A DNA stretch of 64,000 nt from CACIAM-69d sp001698445. GTDB taxonomy: Bacteria; Cyanobacteriota; Cyanobacteriia; CACIAM-69d. The first letter of the stretch is position 1, and each line of letters starts with the position of its first letter. This document shows, piece by piece, positions 34,939 through 43,206 of the stretch. Made by a program: the position numbers and the translations under genes. The notes below the pieces were generated by a model. It saw nothing but the letters and a program-made list of their open reading frames with translations, had not been told where the DNA came from and made no database searches. The stretch spans positions 1 to 64,000 of the forward strand of contig NZ_JAZAQF010000059.1 of the NCBI RefSeq assembly GCF_043235035.1, written 5' to 3'.

Positions 34939-36012
34939 ATGAAGCGTTGGGTTTCAATTGCCGTTAGCTTGCTGATTTTGATTGTGATTTACACCCGCAT
35001 CGACTTTGCCGGGTTGGTGCAAGTATTTCAGCAATGCGATCCGGTATGGATGGCCATCAGCTTGGGCATGGTTGTGCCCTTAACCTTGCTGACGGCCTGG
35101 CGGTTGCAGCAGTTAATGCCCCGGGCCAGGCCCCAGGGGGCTATGCCGCACGGGACTCCGTTGCCCAACCCAGCAAGCTCGGAGGATTCAGACCGAGCAG
35201 CATCCCCGGCGATCGAGTCGGCGGCGGTTTCCGCTGCAACCTTGAGCTTTGGAGAAGCCAATCGGCTGATTTTGGCGGCCAGTGTGTTGAATATGGTGCT
35301 GCCGTCCAAAATGGGCGACCTGGCCAAGTCCTATTTCATGCGCGATCGGGGACATTTAGAGGGTTCCCTAGCCTTTTCGTTGGTGGTGTTTGAAAAGGCT
35401 TGCGATATGTTGTCGTTGCTGGTGTGGTGCGGGTTTGGCCTGCTGCTCTATCCCAGCAAGGATCCGCTGTTTTGGATCATGACGTTGGCCACGATCGGGG
35501 GGCTGGTGTCCGGGGTGGCACTGTTGAGTTGGCCCGCCTTTGCGCGATCGGTCTTTGCCGCCAGTCAGCGAATCGCCCCCGGCAAGATGCGCCGCAAGCT
35601 CGATCGGCTCAGCGGCTCCTGGCAACTGATGCACGACTACTTTTGGAGCGATCGCCGCCAACTCGCGATTGTCACCCTCACCTCGATCGTGATTTGGTTT
35701 CTGCATCTTTTACAAATCTGGTTTTTCATCTTGGCCCTGCGTGCCTTTGCGCCCTTCCTGGCTAACTTAGCCCTCTCGCCGCTGGCCATTCTGGCCGGCC
35801 TGTTGCCCCTAACCTTCGCGGGCGTGGGCACTCGGGACGCAGCCCTCATTTTGTTTTACCAACCCTACTTTGCCGCCCCGATCGGGGCCGCCCTTGGGCT
35901 GTTGTGTACCTCCCGCTACCTGCTCCCCGCGATTGGAGGGCTACCGTTTTTAGGGCAATACCTACTTCAGCTCAAGCGCTGGCAGCAGCCCACAGCCGGC
36001 CCCGACCAATAA
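34939..36012 (+). CDS. Lysylphosphatidylglycerol-synthase-TM-region/UPF0104 flippase-like membrane protein
   Basis: A 357-residue polytopic protein with about eight hydrophobic helices. Family signatures: RLILAASVLNMVLPSKMGDL (the LPxxxGD stretch typical of UPF0104/AglD-like proteins), ARGHLEGS-like loop RDRGHLEGSLAFSLVVFEKA, and AGLLPLTFAGVGTRDAALIL. Members act with glycosyltransferases or as lipid flippases. Residues about 62-95 are an inserted Pro/Ser/Ala-rich loop (MPHGTPLPNPASSEDSDRAA). It forms a probable operon with the preceding gene. Substrate unknown. Confidence 0.85.
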   Translation: MKRWVSIAVSLLILIVIYTRIDFAGLVQVFQQCDPVWMAISLGMVVPLTLLTAWRLQQLMPRARPQGAMPHGTPLPNPASSEDSDRAASPAIESAAVSAATLSFGEANRLILAASVLNMVLPSKMGDLAKSYFMRDRGHLEGSLAFSLVVFEKACDMLSLLVWCGFGLLLYPSKDPLFWIMTLATIGGLVSGVALLSWPAFARSVFAASQRIAPGKMRRKLDRLSGSWQLMHDYFWSDRRQLAIVTLTSIVIWFLHLLQIWFFILALRAFAPFLANLALSPLAILAGLLPLTFAGVGTRDAALILFYQPYFAAPIGAALGLLCTSRYLLPAIGGLPFLGQYLLQLKRWQQPTAGPDQ

Positions 36013-36919
36013 ACTTTTCTCGGTTCGCTAGAGATGCCGCAAACCCATTTGCCATCCCATCCTTGCAATCTCATCCACAACCAGGTTGATCAACAGAGGG
36101 TTTACCAAAGGTGGGTTGCCAACAAAGCAAATTTCGCATAGAAGCCATGCAAAGTTTGCGAATCCAATTGCCAGAGGATGCCAACCGCCAAAACCGAGAT
36201 CCATCGGGCATTTCCGCAGACTGATCTTGCCCATTGACCGATTTGCTAGCCCTTATTCAAGGATTTCACAGCCAGGAGCCAACATCGATTTTTGTTAAAG
36301 GTTTTGACCTTTTCTAAAGGAAACATTAAGGATTTCTGACGAAATTCTAGACAATTACCGTTTTTGATCGGGGCGATTTCAGTTCTTGATTCTTCGGACT
36401 AAGTTTTTATACCTAACCTTTGCAAAAAAGCACAAAACTCAGTAAATCCCCACACCACAAAACCTTGAGTTCCCAACAGCCCAGAAATCCTCTTCCATCG
36501 CCCTCAGCCTTTAGCAACACGGGAGTTTCCTTAATCCTTCGTTGCTCATGCCGAACATCCCTGAAGAAACTTAACAACTTGTAATGACCAAACCCCTTTC
36601 TGCGTTGTATAAAGAAATAGCCGAGAGGTGTTTAACAAGCAAACGTTAGTCAACGCGCTACTGCTAGGGATTTTTTTCGGTTCTCATAAAACTTGAAAAG
36701 TCTCTCAGATTTTGAGCCATGACTGCGGTTAATTTAACCGGCAGATTTGCCATGGCTACCCATTGAGATTCCCAATTTAAGCAAAGCGTTGCTGAACTAA
36801 GGTTGAGCTGAAAAACCTTCTCGCACTGCGCTAGCAGGTGAAGGCAGCGAACTGAGTTGTCTACAGCGCAAAACCACAACCAACCTCGACAAACACCTAT
36901 TCCTTAGGAGATCGATTCC
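36013..36919 (+). promoter_or_regulatory. cpc operon promoter and leader region
   Basis: 907 bp with no gene. An imperfect inverted repeat lies at 36127-36159 inside a weaker one (about 36112-36190). TATAAA at 36608-36613 is a possible -10 site, which would give a 5' leader near 300 nt. Inside the leader CCTTC and GAAGG (about 36820-36845) can form a stem. A strong SD (TTAGGAG) is 9 bp before cpcB. Long leaders are usual for cpc operons. Positions are by eye. Confidence 0.45.
36127..36159. repeat. Imperfect hairpin upstream of cpc promoter
   Basis: GCAAATTTCGCAT pairs with ATGCAAAGTTTGC (11 of 13 Watson-Crick positions) around a 7-base loop. It could terminate the preceding operon or be part of an old small element. 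Confidence 0.45.
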
Positions 36920-37438
36920 ATGTTCGACGCATTTGCGAAGGTTGTTTCTCAAGCCGACGCTCGTGGTGCTTATCTGAGCAACGAGCAACTGGATGCTCTG
37001 AGCGCCCTCGTTGCTAGCGGCAACAAGCGTCTCGACGTTGTTAACCGCTTGACCAGCAACGCTTCGACTATCGTCGCCAATGCTGCTCGCGCTCTGTTCG
37101 CTGAGCAACCTCAACTGATCGCTCCCGGTGGTAACGCTTACACCAACCGTCGCATGGCTGCTTGCTTGCGCGACATGGAAATCATCCTGCGTTATGTGAC
37201 CTACGCAACCTTGGCTGGCGATGCTAGCGTTCTGGATGATCGTTGCCTGAACGGTCTGCGCGAAACCTACGTTGCTCTGGGCGTGCCCGGCGCTTCGGTG
37301 GCTGCTGGCGTTGCCAAGATGAAGGATGCTGCGATCGCGATCGCTAACGATCCCGCTGGTATCACCCCCGGCGATTGCTCTTCGCTGATTGCTGAAGTGG
37401 CTGGCTACTTCGATCGCGCTGCTGGTGCAGTTGCCTAA
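36920..37438 (+). CDS. cpcB: C-phycocyanin beta subunit
   Basis: A 172-residue CpcB. Chromophore cysteines are Cys82 (MAACLRDMEIILRY; Cys84 in standard numbering) and Cys153 (ITPGDCSSL; standard Cys155), each to carry phycocyanobilin. The methylated Asn72 is present in PGGNAYTNRR. It opens the cpc operon, pairs with CpcA to form the rod disc of the phycobilisome on the thylakoid surface, and uses the strong codons of highly expressed genes. Distance to cpcA is 293 bp, much longer than usual because of an IS remnant. Confidence 0.98.
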   Translation: MFDAFAKVVSQADARGAYLSNEQLDALSALVASGNKRLDVVNRLTSNASTIVANAARALFAEQPQLIAPGGNAYTNRRMAACLRDMEIILRYVTYATLAGDASVLDDRCLNGLRETYVALGVPGASVAAGVAKMKDAAIAIANDPAGITPGDCSSLIAEVAGYFDRAAGAVA

Positions 37439-37516
37439 TCGAAGCTGCCGTGAAGTCACTTAGAATTTCAATCTTCTTTTGACTTCAATCTCGTCTCGAT
37501 TTATCGGAAAACAGGG

Positions 37517-37698
37517 TTTAAAGCCCCGCCCTTCAGGGCGTTTTAGTCGATGGATGGCCGCTAGGCTAGCGGTTTCAGTCTGCGGAGCAGCCACAAAGCC
37601 CAAGAGCCTTTCGAGGTGAGGTCGAGTGCTGTGACGTAGAAACCCAAATCGTGAGGTTTGGGAATCCCCGTTCGCTTGCGGCGGGTGAAGATGTCAAC
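37517..37698 (+). mobile_element. IS200/IS605-type remnant in the cpcB-cpcA spacer
   Basis: The left-end-like hairpin CCCCGCCCTTCAGGGCG (37524-37540) opens the element. The tail of a tnpB frame follows (37565-37639, with SSHKAQEPFEVRSSAVT before TAG 37637-37639). Then comes AAACCCAAATCGTGAGGTTTGGG (37640-37662 region) and the right-end hairpin CCCCGTTCGCTTGCGGCGGG with GAAGATGTCAAC (to 37698). This is the order of left end, tnpB end, and right end of cyanobacterial IS200/IS605 elements with nearly all of tnpB deleted. The right part equals the scaffold region of a reRNA. It lies in the transcribed spacer, in operon orientation. Confidence 0.7.
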
Positions 37699-37731
37699 AA
37701 CGCTAACTTTAGAGACACCTAACACGGGACT

Positions 37732-38220
37732 ATGAAGACTCCGATCACCGAAGCTATCGCAGCTGCTGATTCGCAAGGTCGTTTCCTGAGCAACGCTGAA
37801 CTGCAATCGGCTCGCGGTCGTTTCGAGCGCGCTCAAGCCAGCATGGAAGCTGCTCGCGCCCTGACCACCAAGGCTGACAGCCTGGTGAGCGCTGCTGTGC
37901 AAGCTGTGTACGGCAAGTTCCCCTACACGACCCAAATGAACGGCGCTAACTACGCCTCGACCCAAACCGGCAAGGACAAGTGCGCTCGTGACGTGGGCTA
38001 CTACCTGCGCATGATCACCTACTGCTTGGTTGCTGGTGGCACCGGCCCCATGGATGACTACCTCATCGCTGGTTTGGCTGAAATCAACAGCACCTTCGAA
38101 CTGTCCCCCAGCTGGTACGTTGAAGCTCTCAAGAGCATCAAGGCTAACCACGGTCTGAGCGGTCAAGCTGCTAACGAAGCAAACACCTACATCGACTACG
38201 CTATCCAAGCCCTGAGCTAG
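37732..38220 (+). CDS. cpcA: C-phycocyanin alpha subunit
   Basis: A 162-residue CpcA of normal length. The chromophore site is Cys84 (TGKDKCARDVGYYLRMITYC). MKTPITEAIAAADSQGRFLS and AANEANTYIDYAIQALS are the standard ends. It is transcribed after cpcB across the IS remnant, which supplies 33 bp from its right end to the ATG; the immediate SD is weak (ACACGGGACT). A strong terminator-like stem follows directly. Confidence 0.98.
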   Translation: MKTPITEAIAAADSQGRFLSNAELQSARGRFERAQASMEAARALTTKADSLVSAAVQAVYGKFPYTTQMNGANYASTQTGKDKCARDVGYYLRMITYCLVAGGTGPMDDYLIAGLAEINSTFELSPSWYVEALKSIKANHGLSGQAANEANTYIDYAIQALS

Positions 38221-38229
38221 TTGATGCAA

Positions 38230-38320
38230 TCCCGGAAGAGTGTCCGAGCCGGTTGTGGCTGGTTTGCCCAGCAACGGTAACCTGGTTCAATTGGTTGGCT
38301 CCTCTTCCGGGAGCTTTTTT
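38230..38320 (+). terminator. Strong intra-operon stem with T tract after cpcA
   Basis: TCCCGGAAGAG (38230-38240) is complementary over 11 bp to CTCTTCCGGGA (38302-38312), followed by GCTTTTTT. The 61-base loop region contains a further short stem. It looks like a leaky terminator or 3' stabiliser that sets cpcBA levels above those of the linkers, as known for cpc operons. Confidence 0.85.
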
Positions 38321-38358
38321 GTAAGCCGTGCTTGCTGTGATTTTTGGGAGATTTGTTC

Positions 38359-39225
38359 ATGGCCGTTACTGTTGCTGCTTCGCGCCTGGGGACGGCAGCC
38401 TATGCAGATGCTGCACCCGTTGAGCTGCGGGCCTATGCTTCGGCAGATGATGTTGAACTGGTGATCCGGGCGGTTTACCGTCAGGTACTGGGCAACGATT
38501 ATGTGATGCAGTCCCAGCGCTTGATCAGCTCTGAGTCGCTGCTGCGCAATCGTTCGATCACGGTGCAAGAATTTGTCCGCTCCGTGGCGAAGTCCGATCT
38601 ATACAAAGAGAAGTTTTTGTATAACAACTTCCAAACTCGGACGATCGAGTTGAATCTGAAGCATCTGTTGGGTCGTGCGCCCTACGATGAGTCGGAAGTG
38701 ATTGAACACCTCGATCGCTACCAAAACGAAGGCTTTGATGCTGACATCGATTCCTACATCGATTCCGCAGAATATCAAAACGCTTTTGGCGAAAATATTG
38801 TTCCCTACTACCGCGGTTTCGCGACCCAAACGGGTCAGAAGACCGTGGGCTTTACGCGTATGTTCCACCTGTACCGGGGCTATGCCAATAGCGATCGGGC
38901 ACAGATTGAAGGAATCAGCCCGCGTCTAGCCACGGAGTTGGGACGCAATTCTGCTTCGGCCGTTGTGGGGCCCTCGGGCAGCAACATTGGCTGGGCCTTC
39001 CGTAATTCGCAAGACCTGGGCCAAGGCAGCCTCACCCCCACCTCTTTTGGCCAAAGCCAAAGCGATCGCCTGTATCGCGTGGAAGCAACGGGCCTGTTGG
39101 GTGCTGGCTATCCGGCCGTGCGTCGTAGCAGCCGCACCTTCACGGTTCCCTACTCGCGGTTGTCGGATCAAATGCAAAAGATCCAACGTCAAGGCGGCAA
39201 AATCGCCAGCGTCACCCCTGTTTAG
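38359..39225 (+). CDS. cpcC: Phycobilisome rod linker polypeptide (CpcC)
   Basis: A 288-residue linker. Residues about 15-160 form the PBS linker domain (VELVIRAVYRQVLGNDYVMQ, FVRSVAKSDLYKEKFLYNNF, ELNLKHLLGRAPYDESEV, FGENIVPYYRGF). Residues about 230-288 form a CpcD-like domain (YRVEATGL, TFTVPYSRLSDQMQKIQRQG). It joins phycocyanin hexamers into rods. SD GGGAG precedes ATG 38359. Only one rod-core-distal linker gene is present here; cpcE, cpcF and cpcG are not in the window. Confidence 0.96.
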   Translation: MAVTVAASRLGTAAYADAAPVELRAYASADDVELVIRAVYRQVLGNDYVMQSQRLISSESLLRNRSITVQEFVRSVAKSDLYKEKFLYNNFQTRTIELNLKHLLGRAPYDESEVIEHLDRYQNEGFDADIDSYIDSAEYQNAFGENIVPYYRGFATQTGQKTVGFTRMFHLYRGYANSDRAQIEGISPRLATELGRNSASAVVGPSGSNIGWAFRNSQDLGQGSLTPTSFGQSQSDRLYRVEATGLLGAGYPAVRRSSRTFTVPYSRLSDQMQKIQRQGGKIASVTPV

Positions 39226-39576
39226 GGCCTTGGCTTGACACAAATGGAATGATGACTCAGCCCCATTGGAAGGTTGTGTTGCTTGGTCACCCTGCCCTGT
39301 ACCCAGCTCGATCGCCTTGGATTGTCGGATGGCAACGGCTGCTGACTGGGCTGATGCAGCACAGCGGTGACACGCCGCAACAGGGCCAAACCATGAATGG
39401 CTGGGACTTGTTTGCTTGCTCCTGTTTGCTTGTAGTGGTTGCGATTGACGAGGTGCAATGATCATGATTTATTCATGCGTTGTACCTCGTTTTCTATCGT
39501 CTTGAAAAAGACAGTATTCCACAGTTAAACTGCGACATTTAACTGCGAAGTTTTTTAACAGTTTGAGGGAGAGTTT
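39226..39576. other. cpcC-cpcD spacer
   Basis: 351 bp, long for an operon gap. Holds the hairpin at 39448-39497 and no supported gene. An internal promoter for cpcD is possible. Confidence 0.45.
39448..39497 (+). terminator. Hairpin with T run ahead of cpcD
   Basis: ACGAGGTGCAATGA...CATG pairs with CATG...TTGTACCTCGT (outer arms 39448-39457 and 39480-39490), followed by TTTTC. It may terminate part of the cpcBAC transcript or mark an RNA processing point. Confidence 0.75.
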
Positions 39577-39831
39577 ATGCTCGGTCAAGCGCTTGCGGGT
39601 TCGTCGGCCAACACCACTGCTGGGGCCCGTGTGTTCCGTTATGAAGTGACGGGTTTGGCTCAAAATGACCAAACCGATCGCCAGTCCTATTCTGTGCGCA
39701 ATAGCGGCAGTATCTTCATTAACGTGCCCTACAGCCGCATGAACCAAGAAATGCAACGAATTCTGCGGTTGGGCGGCAAAATCGTCAACATCACCCCTGT
39801 GGTTGTGGGCGACGAAGGCGCGGCCGAATAG
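39577..39831 (+). CDS. cpcD: Small phycobilisome rod-capping linker CpcD
   Basis: An 84-residue CpcD: FRYEVTGLAQNDQTDRQSYS, IFINVPYSRMNQEMQRILRL, then GGKIVNITPV. It caps the core-distal end of phycocyanin rods. SD GAGGGAGAG lies before ATG 39577. It is the last gene of the operon and is followed by an intrinsic terminator. Confidence 0.95.
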   Translation: MLGQALAGSSANTTAGARVFRYEVTGLAQNDQTDRQSYSVRNSGSIFINVPYSRMNQEMQRILRLGGKIVNITPVVVGDEGAAE

Positions 39832-39993
39832 TTACGGTTTCATCCCCAGGTTCTTGAATCGATTCTCGAATCTGCTCGAATCTGTAGGGGTTAGTTCCGG
39901 TGGGAATTAGCCCATGGATGAGGTTCTGTGACTTGCTTGCCAGTTTCACGCCTTTTCGGCATTCCTTTCAATCGCTAAGATCCATCTTGTAAA

Positions 39994-40034
39994 CGGGAGT
40001 CCAGCTTCAACATCCGAAGTGGCTCCCGCTTTTT
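39994..40034 (+). terminator. Terminator of the cpc operon
   Basis: CGGGAGTCCA (39994-40003) pairs with TGGCTCCCG (40020-40028), followed by CTTTTT. It lies 160 bp after cpcD and converges on the M61 peptidase gene. Confidence 0.85.
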
Positions 40035-40053
40035 GCATAACGAATCGCATTCC

Positions 40054-41832
40054 CTAGGCAGTTCCCAACCAACCGGCGAGGAGTTGGTCTTGCAGCGGGC
40101 TGATGTCTTTGAGAGGGGCGACTTCGTAGCGACTGGGCTTGGGATCAGCCAGCTCTACGGTGGTGGATTGGAGCTGATCTTGGTGGAAATAGGCGATGGT
40201 GAGTCGATCGCCCGGTTGATAGTCCCGAAGGCGATCGGGCAATTGTCCCGCTGCTAACCGAATGCCATCCAAGGCCAGGATTTCATCTCCAGGATCAATG
40301 CCCGCATGATGGGCGGGTGATTGAGCTTCGGTGAATTTCACCATTTCGCGGCCTTGCTCGGTGGCCAGACGCAGGCCCAAGTAAGGAACTGTGCGATCGA
40401 CAATTCCCTTTAGCTCTAAGCCAAAGGGTTGCAGATAGGTTTGGATTGGTAATTCTTCGGTGGTGTGCAAATAGCGCTGGAAGAAATCGCTCAGGTTTTC
40501 TTCAGCCACTTCAGCAATAATGGATTCCAATTGTTGAGCGGTAAAGCCCACCTCTGGTTGGCCAAACGCTTGCCACAAGCGCTGCAAAACATCATCGAGC
40601 GATCGAGTGTTGTCAAACTTAGCTCGAATTTTTAAATCCAATAATAAGGAAACCATTTCTCCCTTTAGGTAATAGGAAATTTGGTTGTTGCCACTGTGAG
40701 CTTCGGCCCGATAAAGCTTAATCCAAGCATCAAAGCTCGATTCGGCCAAAGGCTGAACTAACCGTCCCGGTGTATTCAAATAGCGAGTGATTTCCTTGCT
40801 CAATTGCGTTAGGAAATCCGCTCGGCTATAAATACCCGCACGACAGGGAATTTGCAAATCATAGTAGCTAGTGGTTCCTTCGCAAAACCACAGGGACGGC
40901 GTGTAGGTTTCCGCATCATAATCAAAGATTTCTAGCTCTTTGGGCCGGATCCGCTTCACGTTCCAAAGATGGAAAAATTCATGGGCCACCAGTTGCATGA
41001 ACTGATGGCGTTTTTCCGTTTGCTGGAATCCGTAGCGGTTATAAATCAGCGAGCAGGAGTTTTTATGCTCTAGACCGCCATAGCCCTGACCGGTGAGATG
41101 CAAAATAAATAGGTAGCGATCGTAGGGCAGTCCGCCAAATAGGTTAGCTTCAACTTTGATGATTTTTTCAAAGTCATCAATGATCGATTGGGGTTCCAGG
41201 TTGCCATTGCCCCAGATCGCTAATTCATGGGACTTGCCCAGCACTTCAAAGCGATGTAGTTGATGAGTTCCAATTTCAAAGGGACTATCAACCAGTTGAT
41301 CAAAATTGGCAGCTTGAAAGGTTTTGTGGGTTCCTTGGTCGTTAACCAAGGGCAGAGCAGTAGCCACTTGCCAGTCCGATTGGGGCAGGGCAATGGTCAC
41401 TTGCAACGGAACTTCCAACCCTCCAACGGGATAGAGAAAAGTGGCTGCCCCGTTGAAGTAGGCATGGGTGCGATCGAGATGGTTCGTGCGCACGGTCAAT
41501 TCGTTAGCAAACAGTCGATAGCGAATGGTGACCGTTTCTAACTGCCCGATCGCCACTTGCCAGTGATTTTTGGCCAGCTTTCGCCACAGCAGTTGCTGTT
41601 GGTTTTCCCCCCAAGCACTGAAGTCTTGCAGATGCCGTTCATACTCCCGAATCAGATAGGAACCGGGAGTCCAAACGGGAAACTTGAGATCCAAGGTGGT
41701 GCTTTGCCAACCCTCCAGCACCAGTTCAATTTCAAAAAGGTGGGTTTGTGGCTCGGGCATGGCCACTTGATAGGTTAACCGTGGCAACTGGGCTGCTCGA
41801 CGATCGGGCGGGGTAGCAATTGCTTGGGTCAT
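40054..41832 (-). CDS. M61-family glycyl aminopeptidase with PDZ domain
   Basis: A 592-residue M61 peptidase. The zinc motif is HEFFH (284-288), preceded by YGGLEHKNS and followed by FCEGTTSYYDLQ (third ligand Glu). An N-terminal beta domain (1-220) and a C-terminal PDZ domain (about 480-560, GLRLATEQGREMVKFTEAQS, AGIDPGDEILALDGIRL) complete the family layout. Members remove N-terminal Gly or Ala; the cellular role in cyanobacteria is unclear. No signal peptide, so probably cytosolic. Confidence 0.95.
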   Translation of the reverse strand: MTQAIATPPDRRAAQLPRLTYQVAMPEPQTHLFEIELVLEGWQSTTLDLKFPVWTPGSYLIREYERHLQDFSAWGENQQQLLWRKLAKNHWQVAIGQLETVTIRYRLFANELTVRTNHLDRTHAYFNGAATFLYPVGGLEVPLQVTIALPQSDWQVATALPLVNDQGTHKTFQAANFDQLVDSPFEIGTHQLHRFEVLGKSHELAIWGNGNLEPQSIIDDFEKIIKVEANLFGGLPYDRYLFILHLTGQGYGGLEHKNSCSLIYNRYGFQQTEKRHQFMQLVAHEFFHLWNVKRIRPKELEIFDYDAETYTPSLWFCEGTTSYYDLQIPCRAGIYSRADFLTQLSKEITRYLNTPGRLVQPLAESSFDAWIKLYRAEAHSGNNQISYYLKGEMVSLLLDLKIRAKFDNTRSLDDVLQRLWQAFGQPEVGFTAQQLESIIAEVAEENLSDFFQRYLHTTEELPIQTYLQPFGLELKGIVDRTVPYLGLRLATEQGREMVKFTEAQSPAHHAGIDPGDEILALDGIRLAAGQLPDRLRDYQPGDRLTIAYFHQDQLQSTTVELADPKPSRYEVAPLKDISPLQDQLLAGWLGTA

Positions 41833-41884
41833 GGGCTGGAGAAAGAGAAAACGTCATCAACAGAATGCAATCACGGCAGAGGAA

Positions 41885-41907
41885 ATGGTCAGCGACAAAC
41901 TGACCAT
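41885..41907 (-). terminator. Hairpin downstream of the Crp/Fnr gene
   Basis: ATGGTCAG (41885-41892) pairs with CTGACCAT (41900-41907) around 7 bases, about 30 bp beyond the regulator stop. A near-copy, CTGACCATGCC, follows at once, so it may also be a small repeat. Confidence 0.5.
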
Positions 41908-41939
41908 GCCACCTGACCATGCCACTCAATAGCCTCTCA

Positions 41940-42644
41940 CTAACCTTGGCTTGCCAGTTGTCGTAACTGTGGCAGAAAGGGCAAGTGCATAATTTTTTCG
42001 TGCGGATCGATCTTCACCCAACCTTTTTCTTGCAGCTTCGCCATAATTTTGGCGGTTTCTTCGAGGGTAATGTCACTGACTTCTGCCAAATCCTTGAGCG
42101 GGATATTCAGAATGTCGCGTCCCCGATCGGCCGGCTGTCCATAATCATCAGCCAAAGAAGCTAAGGTGTTTGCTAATTTGACGGCGCTCGGTTTCCGGCG
42201 CAACTGCAAGCGGGTGTTGGCATTCCGAACCCGGCGCACCATGAGTTGCAGCAGTCGGTGGTGCAGTTGAGAATCTTTAAACAGGGTTTGGACAAATCGT
42301 TGAGCGGAGATGCTAAATAGTTCCACTTCGCTAAGGGCCAGCACATCGGTCGATCGAGGCGATTCGTCCAAGATAGCCATTTCTCCAAAAAAGTCACCCT
42401 GACCCAAAATGGCCAAGGTCATGTCTTTGTCCCCCGAAAGCCGACGGACTTTCACCCATCCGGAGGCAATGAAATAGACCGCATTTCCCCAAGAGTCTTC
42501 CATTAAAACGGCGCGTCCTGCGGGGTAATCATGCTCGACTGCGGCTGCCAACAGCCAATCGAGCGTTTCTTGACTGGCCGCATTGAATAATGGAAAAAGC
42601 TCTGTAAAGGTTTCAGTTTGCATTGCCGGAGAGTTAGTTGGCAT
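41940..42644 (-). CDS. Crp/Fnr-family transcriptional regulator
   Basis: A 234-residue regulator with an N-terminal cyclic-nucleotide-binding-like domain (GRAVLMEDSWGNAVYFIASG, VKVRRLSGDKDMTLAILGQG, DFFGEMAILDESPRSTDVLA) and a C-terminal winged helix (PLKDLAEVSDITLEETAKIM, AKLQEKGWVKI). The PRST-like ESPRSTDV segment is near the phosphate-binding cassette, so cAMP or another effector may bind. No Fe-S cysteines, so it is not an FNR oxygen sensor. Its regulon is unknown. ATG at 42624 is an alternative start. Confidence 0.9.
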   Translation of the reverse strand: MPTNSPAMQTETFTELFPLFNAASQETLDWLLAAAVEHDYPAGRAVLMEDSWGNAVYFIASGWVKVRRLSGDKDMTLAILGQGDFFGEMAILDESPRSTDVLALSEVELFSISAQRFVQTLFKDSQLHHRLLQLMVRRVRNANTRLQLRRKPSAVKLANTLASLADDYGQPADRGRDILNIPLKDLAEVSDITLEETAKIMAKLQEKGWVKIDPHEKIMHLPFLPQLRQLASQG

Positions 42645-43206
42645 GGTTCTTTGAGCCTAGCAAGATTCTGTCCTAGATGGCAGATGAAACACCCAGAGTC
42701 TTGACGAATTGCGATTGGGTTTCGGCGGTTCGAGATGGCGCGATCGCCCCATTCTCCTACGCTCAGTTATGGGTCTCAATGGTGACTCTAAATGCCTGAC
42801 CCCATGACTTCGCTCAATGGCTGGCCGCAACGGGCCGCCGTCAGCCATCGGTTGAATTTAGCTGAATTTAGCGCCCCATGGCCATCTTCTGGTCACGGGT
42901 TAACTGGGTTGAATGGTCTGGTTGAATGGTCTGGTTGAATCATCTTCGATGACGTTCTGAAGCAACATTCCGGCTAGCCTGAATTAACCCTAGTTGCTGG
43001 TGGTTAATTCCCGTTAATCATCCCCTCCTTAGGGTCTTCGTCGGCTGATGGGGAAAATCCTCCCAAAACCAAACGAAATTCCGGCCCTTTAGGCTCAGCA
43101 CCGATCCACAATTCCCAGAACATCTTGGGGCTGACCATGCTTGCGCGATCGCCCCCATCGTGATGCACTAAAGGGTGTCGTTGCGTTCTGTAAAGAAATC
43201 TGTTCT
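42645..43206. other. Divergent spacer crp-type gene / comB
   Basis: 562 bp. It contains a 13-bp tandem repeat (GGTTGAATGGTCT, 42906-42944, three copies) and a short duplication TGAATTTAGC near 42850-42868. No gene is supported. Confidence 0.45.

Noticed and set aside
37561..38274. 237-residue minus-strand frame
   Set aside because: It is antisense to cpcA and has no SD or recognisable domain.
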